Shown one piece after another: positions 57,939 to 64,000 of a DNA stretch of 64,000 bases. Both the position numbers and the translations under genes were made by a program. This DNA is from Corythucha ciliata (lineage: Eukaryota; Arthropoda; Insecta; Hemiptera; Tingidae): NCBI GenBank assembly GCA_038030265.1, contig CM075943.1, forward strand, positions 27,218,001-27,282,000. Reading direction: 5' to 3'. The first letter of the stretch is position 1, and every line of letters starts with the position of its first letter. Under the pieces are notes generated by a model. The model made no database searches and was not told the DNA's origin. It was given only the letters and a program-made list of their open reading frames with translations.

Positions 57939-58087
57939 GGGCCCGTTTTCACCAACTTCTTTAACCACGATCAACGACTAATCATGATTCCGATGTAAAC
58001 AATTTCATCAGAATTAATATGGGTTGCTATTGACAACTAGTCACAATCAATTTTAACCGTGATTAATTTTGTTGGTGAAAATGGGCC
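57939..58087. mobile_element. TTA-flanked MITE (PIF/Harbinger-type by target site)
   Basis: The termini GGGCCCGTTTTCACCAAC and the near-inverse right end are flanked by TTA on both sides (57936-57938 and 58088-58090). A TTAACCACGATCAACG-type motif recurs inverted inside. 149 bp, non-coding. Confidence 0.8.
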
Positions 58088-58659
58088 TTAGAGAATGTTA
58101 AAATGAACTTAATGTAATAAAATGATTTATTTTTGTTTAGGAACATTCATTGTATTGCACTTATTGCCGACTAGGTCCGGGGTTCGGACCCATTCTCAAG
58201 GCATCAGCAGAAACAAATCTCTCTGTCACAAACATGTCAACACAAAATTTCCAAAAATCCTGCGGACGGACGTACAAGGAAACTTGCTTCTCAACTCACC
58301 GTTTGCCGAAACTAGTCGGCAATTAGTCTATATATAAAGCAAAAAAAGAGGGGTCCGCTAAATTCCAAAGTTATTGGAACTTTTACAGGTCGTTCGGGGT
58401 TGCTGTGGGATGACTTTGTCAAGTTTTCCAACTCGAGAACCCTGTGGTAACATGCGGAGGGCCGAAAAACCTAATAATTTTCTGACTTTCTTAAAGCTTT
58501 TCACTCAGAACGTCTGATCTAAGCGGTTTCCGACCAAAATGTTCATTTTTAAAGTTTTAGAGCGTTAAATTTCCTACGATTATGTTAAGATATGTTTTTG
58601 CTCATACCCAATATCAACCAATACACAGCCGATAAAAGTTGGATGAATTTTCTCAAAAT

Positions 58660-60480
58660 GACATAAATTTGCCTAAAACGAGAGTTCTGGGCACTAACTA
58701 TCATATACCATCTGTTTTATGGTAATCACTGAGCTATATTGATGTATTGAAAGCGCTAAAACACGAGAGAGGGAGGTCCGCTGACAAAACTATAGCTATA
58801 TTAGCCCGTGGCCTAGAAACTATAGCAAGGCCATACATACAATACAGTGTGGATTCTTGTTGATATGACACACAATTTTGGGTGAAACTGTGAATAAAGC
58901 CGAATACAACGCTACGTTCGGACTTCGGACGTGTCCTATCTCGATCCACTTAAGATACTACCTATGCGATTTTGTTTTACTAAGAAACAGTAATTGCGTT
59001 CTAAAATCCTACATTTCTCTGTTTATATTGCACCTGATGCATAACGTTGATGACAGTTTCAAAAACTAAGGAAAATTTCAGTTTGGATAAGGCCATTTCA
59101 TTGCCTGAAATCATCAACAACTCCTAAGAATCTGACCTTTGTCATGGATTGACGAAAACTCCATAATTTGTACGTTTTCCAAAACATTGCTGTACCTAAG
59201 CGGTTTCCTTCATAGGCTGGCGATGCATCACAATAACGTCTCCATCTTCTAAGCTTGGTTATGCTGTATTCACTTTTTATGTTACCACTGACGTTTCTCG
59301 CGTTAACGACGTGAGAAACCGTCACTTCTCCTGTAGAAAACGCCGTTTTTTTACATTCTCGCGACGTTATCGCGATAAATCTCAGTGGCAACATGAAACG
59401 TGAATACACCATAACAAAGCTTAGAAGAAGGGGACGTTATTGTGTTGCATCGCCATCCTGTGGAGAAAACCGTTTGGGTACAGCAATGGTTTGGAAAACG
59501 TACAAATTATGGAGTTTTCGTGAATCTATGACAAAATACCAGATTCTTAGGAGTTGATGATGCTTTTAAGCCATAACATAGCCTCTATCCTAATGTAAAT
59601 TTTCCGTAGATTCTAAAACTGTCATCAAAGTTTGGATCAAGTGCGATATAAGCAGATAAAATTGGGATTTTTGAAATCAATCACTGTTTTGTTTGCTTAC
59701 ATTTTTAAAAAATCATAAATCTTTAAAGGATCGAGATAGGACATATCCAAAGGTGGCATTACACTCGGCTTTAGACGTAGTTTCACCCAAAAGTTTGGGT
59801 CACACCGATACGAATCCACTCTGTACGCATGGCATAGCCCAATGGAAGCCTCTTTCTTTAAAAATTAGCCCCCCTTGAGAAGAAGAGGAGGTTTTTGTTC
59901 CTTCAAAGGAGGGATATTACTGTACCGTCCTCTGAAATAGCAATCTGCTTTAACAAAACATAATCAAGGATAAAAAAATGTTTCCTCATGCCAGTTTTTT
60001 CGACAGAAAAATGTGAAAATTCGAAGAATGTTTACAATAACACCATTTGTAACTCACGAACCGTTCACTTTAGAAGATTATCTACTGATCCATGTTTGTT
60101 GGCAATTTGATGGAGAATATTTTTGTCATTGGTCAGTGTCACGCAAAACCTCATAACTTTCGAAATATTTGTGACATACCAGCTTATTCCCCCTCCCACT
60201 TATTCCCGTTGCCCAAAACGTTGGGACTTTTCGCCAATCAATATGTGGGTTGTAAAGAATAATTTGGAGTTGGAAAGAAACTTTTACTTTGGATGTTGGG
60301 TTTTAGGTCTAATTGCACCGTACCTACTATTACAAACATATAGGTATACGTTTTGTCAGCGGACCCCTCTCTCACGCGTGTTTCAGCACTTTCATCATAA
60401 TCTAAATTGATCAGTGATTAGCTATTTCCATCTAAACAGATGGTATGTGATAGTTAGAGGGCCAGAACGGGTGTTTTGTT
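58660..60480. mobile_element. Large foldback element
   Basis: Long inverted arms meet near 59330. Paired sequences include ACACGAGAGAGGG/GTCCGCTGAC with the right side near 60355-60380, TAATCACTGA with TCAGTGATTA at 60411-60420, and GGCGATGCATCACAATAACG with about 59440. The right arm is longer by roughly 450 bp (about 59880-60340), which is an insertion or a deletion in the left arm. Frames on the two strands mirror each other. No transposase recognised. Confidence 0.7.
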
Positions 60481-63400
60481 GTCATAAAAATTATCTGTAC
60501 GTCGATGATGTGTACAACCTCAATAGGAAAATGTCGCTTGACTTGGCTGAAATTTATTTTGACTGGTCATATTTCAGTCAAAATTGTCCAATTCTTGTCA
60601 ACTGATCGCGGTCAAATGCCCAACACGAATTTTAGGGGCCCCACGAATTCCTCTGTGGACAGTGCCCGTGGACCGAATGGAGTATTCAGTGACTGCCGAG
60701 AACCTGAATCGGCAGTACAGCAGATATACCAAGAAAGTTTCTCTCAATCTAATTTTTATCAATCCCCCCCCCCACCATCCAAACAAACCTTAAAAGTATT
60801 TTTCATCGAGGCGTATTTATTTTACGAGATTAACGTTTCATCTTCGCGGCTAAATCAGCTCAGTGAGAAGAAAGATCGATGCTAACCTCGTAAAATAGTA
60901 CGTCGATGAAGAGACTCGAAAGCTATTTTGATAAAGCGATTCCTTCCATAAAAACAATACGAATTAAAGAGAGAAACTGAGTGACTTCTCTCGCTCGGTT
61001 AAAGGTGAGAAGTGGTTATGATATTGGCCTCTGTCAATATCATCCGGGGGGGGGGGGGGCATGTTCACGGACTTATCCAACGAGTTTTCAAACGCACAGC
61101 ACTGCAGGTTAACACGTTCACTTGCGAACCGAAAAGTGAGCTTAAGGACTCCTTTCTCCCCGCTAATCGTAAAGAGAATGCTTGAAGTTAATCAAATAAT
61201 GGATGAAGCATCCGCGATGTCAAAAAAACAATTTATCAACTTGCGAGCCTACTTTTCACACTCATGTTCCTTGAAATTGATTTCGAGCTAAAATCATAAA
61301 TCACTCAATTTTTTCTTGTGGAGTGATCAAGAAAATGGAATGTGGTGCTAAGATTGTGGTGACAGGGGACTCTTTTTGAAAATTTTCACGACTTCCTTTC
61401 GCCAAGTAGTTAAACCGAACAAATAAATTCAACAGGATCAAAGGCGTAATACTTCTCTTGAATATATCAATTTGCGCTTCTGCATAATTGAGACATTGTC
61501 GTCATTGTCAAGGGAATTTTTACGGAACTTTTCTAATAAAATAGAGCGCGGAATGACCCATTTTTATCTTTACTATCTTTTATTGAGTGGGACAACTCTT
61601 GCTGAAATGACAATAAAAAAAGACTTTTATACGGCAAGGTACACAATGCCTCCGACGCGACGAAGCGCAGTTTTTTTATTTTATTTGAAATTACTAAATT
61701 CTGCATCGTTCGCTCGAACAAAATTAAAATTGCGAGTCTGTTGTTAATGGTGAGGGGGGAGGGGCGATTTCCAGTAGAGCTGCTTCGTATACACGTATTC
61801 AAACGTTAAATAATAAAACATTACTGAACTTGAAGATTAGTCGAGCGTATTTTGTAATAAAACTCGTTCATTTCAACCTTCATGACGCAATGATGGAAAA
61901 CTCGCGTCAATCAGAGAGCTACTCGGCCAGGATTAAAAAGGGCTCTTTTTTGACTATGAGTCCAGCTTTACTGAATAGGGGTACTCAAATAAAAATCTGT
62001 ATTTCGGAAAACCAGTAAATAGATGTTATAAATCTCGTTTCTTTAGTAACGCATAGACAGGGGGGGGGTGGAATTTTACTTAATTACAGAGAAATACTCC
62101 TTTACAGGTTTACAGGCTGATTATTTGAGTACCCCTAATAAATCTTTCTTGATTCGCCTCTCCCTCCCCACATCCGTCATGCGTTGACGCAAAAAAGAAC
62201 AGAAATGAATGGGCCGACCTTTGTCGTTCTTAATGGGGAGAAAACTCCAATAAGTATAAGGCCGGAAAAAATTTTTCTTTGGAGAAAACCTAATTTCCCC
62301 TTAAATTTAGTAAAAAAATGACCACTTTGGAAGCCTTTCAAAGTATTACATAGAATCAAGCATTATTGAAATGTCAGGCGCCGAAGTAATTTATCAATTC
62401 CCGCCCTCTCATCCCCCCAGCCCCACAGTGCCCTCTCATAAGACCACGTCATAGTTACTGTTACGAAATAAAATAACTGGGAACAGTGAAAAAGGGGTTG
62501 CGTGGCGTGGTGTGGGGGGAGTGGGGTGAAAGGTATTACAATAGATGCGAGCGGATCGTACAGCTTTTCAACAAAACAACAGCCCTCTCTAAGTTCTCGC
62601 AAATGATGAATGGAAAAAATTTAGTCAGAGTGAGAAAAAGAGAGAGTGAGTGAGAAAGTCGACGAGTTGGTTTTATAAGAATAACACGTAAAAAGCAAAA
62701 TGAATAACGCACTCCTGATACCGGACAAAATAATTTACGTTAGTGTGTGGGGGATAGAGAAAAAGGTCAAATATTTCGGTCCATGTAATTAATTTACCAC
62801 ATCGATAATTTTGTTTTATTGATTGACAACTTATCATCTCTGCCACCTTCTGTCGCGATTGCGAATAATCGAGAATGTCATCCAAATGGAAATGCTAGCT
62901 CCCTAAATTCGTGGGGCAGTTGCCCATTTCTAGATGTATACCATCAAAAAGTTCAATGAATACGTTTTACAGGAGTATGGGGACCGATTCGGCAGGTGGA
63001 AAAATGGGTCTCACAGCGCATGCGCCGCCTAGTATGGGTGGTGCTGGGTGGAAGGTATAGGGGTGGGAATGAGGGATCATATCAAGAAGACCTTACCTCA
63101 AGACACAAGCTCAATTCAATTCAATTGCCAGTGGACAGCCAAAGCCGCTTTTAATCTTTAAATCAGTTAAAATATTTGTCTACTCCTCTCTTGACGGCTG
63201 GGAAAGAGAGAATATCCAACATAGGCAATGCTGATGAGCAGTCCTTTTTAAGGAATTATCAAGTATTTTGCCTTTTTCAAGGCAAAAACTACTGTCATCT
63301 CTTCCTGGCTAAAGTAAAGACAACATCAAGGGTGAGATAGACCGTTTGAAATAGAGGCTGACGGTTTTAATGAAAAACATAAACAGGAAAAAATTCATCT

Positions 63401-63603
63401 TAAATTGAATGAAATGTACTAACACGTATTCACGTTAAACTCCGGGTTCGTGAACCTAACGATTTTTTCCAGAACAGGCAGGCATCAAGCATGCTTCAAA
63501 AAATTCATCGTGTGAACCGAGCTTAATTCTCATTTAGATCTCATGTTTTTGATTGCTCGCGATATTGCCTAGAAAACTGTGACGTGTGAACGTGCCGTAG
63601 GCT
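60481..63603. other. No gene recognised
   Basis: A C run near 60766, a G run at 61027 and AT-rich sequence. Frames at 60505-60885, 61061-61291 and 61472-61747 lack recognisable domains. Confidence 0.4.
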
Positions 63604-63725
63604 TGGCCACACATGTGTCCATATTGGACAAATATCTTCCAATATTAACTAATTTGAACTAGCATTACCCGAAAACCGACCAACTGGAAATTGAAACACA
63701 TTGTCAAATATTTGACACATGTGTA
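63604..63725. mobile_element. Short inverted-repeat element
   Basis: ACACATGTGTCCATATTGGAC at the left pairs imperfectly with GACACATGTGT and ATTGTCAAATATT at the right. About 120 bp with a non-coding centre. The borders are approximate. Confidence 0.45.
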
Positions 63726-64000
63726 CCCTTCTTGAAAGGGGTCCTCACACACACTATTTTTATTGCACATTTATGCAATATTCTGACGTCAGCTTTATAC
63801 GTTTAACTTATTATTATATATTCAGTTTCAAGCCGTACTTAGTAAATCCAGCCCAGGAAGGCGGAAGCTCTGAAGTACAAAAAAAAACGCTGCAAATTTT
63901 ACACATGGGTTTATTATTCTTGAATGTAGCCAGCCCGGCTTGAAATTACATGAAAATCGACATCCCACCCCCCTGTGATCTCAAAACCTTTGAAAGTCCT
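63726..64000. other. No gene; contains an AAGCCGTACTTAG motif
   Basis: AAGCCGTACTTAGTAAAT at about 63831 recurs at 21714 and 23553 and resembles the AAGCCGTAC part of the tiny retroposon at 33930-34023. The remainder is unassigned. Confidence 0.35.

Noticed and set aside
1..64000. CRISPR arrays, prophage or bacterial operons
   Set aside because: Spliced genes, SINE/LINE/MITE content and absence of long contiguous coding frames show eukaryotic nuclear DNA; the periodic tracts have degenerate units with no constant repeat plus unique spacer pattern.

Overview
This window is eukaryotic nuclear DNA, most likely from an arthropod. It holds an intron-split neuropeptide receptor exon of a type best known from arthropods, spliceosomal introns with GT..AG borders, a non-LTR retrotransposon whose first protein starts with a zinc finger, and a dense load of foldback and MITE-like DNA transposons. 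There are no operons, ribosome binding sites or CRISPR arrays. Most of the sequence is AT-rich, repeat-derived and non-coding, with many G, C, A and T homopolymer runs.

Two host genes can be supported. At 4324-4715 (+) lies the first coding exon of a tachykinin-family GPCR, closest in my judgement to the natalisin receptor/TkR86C type; it is cut by an intron inside the DRY motif and the later exons are not recognised here. At 15996-17308 (-) lies a complete six-exon gene for a 319-residue GRHPR-family D-2-hydroxyacid dehydrogenase (glyoxylate/hydroxypyruvate reductase type). Its introns are only 59-85 bp, all splice phases agree, and the Arg-Glu-His catalytic set is intact. The two genes are on opposite strands and nothing suggests they work together.

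Region by region: 1-4.1 kb is intergenic with a periodic repeat tract and one MITE. 5.7-9.1 kb has MITEs, including two inserted side by side into a dispersed repeat whose uninterrupted copy lies 2.7 kb away. 9.9-14.4 kb is a nest: a helentron-like element with tandem units of about 285-335 bp is split by a TA-flanked mariner-type element (itself carrying a second helentron-like copy) and by a 481-bp foldback. 18.4-21.5 kb holds a TA-flanked MITE, two palindromes built from the helentron-like ends (one 3'-end type, one 5'-end type) and a third helentron-like copy. 21.6-25.2 kb is a 1.84-kb direct tandem duplication. 31.0-32.8 and 34.2-40.6 kb hold two foldback elements with related termini; the second was entered by a roughly full-length non-LTR retrotransposon, which was then hit by a MITE, a SINE-like element and a tiny (TAA)n-tailed retroposon. 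41.5-42.4 kb is a second, truncated non-LTR element with an RNase H domain. 43-44.4 kb has a 190-bp tandem duplication, a 550-bp MITE and a 64-bp-arm hairpin. 47.9-49.8 kb is a second long-arm TA-flanked element with a transposase relic. 57.9-60.5 kb has a TTA-flanked MITE and a large foldback.

The most unusual material is the helentron-like family and its palindromic derivatives, the roughly 100-bp retroposon family with clean target-site duplications, and degenerate 28-30-bp periodic tracts scattered through the window.
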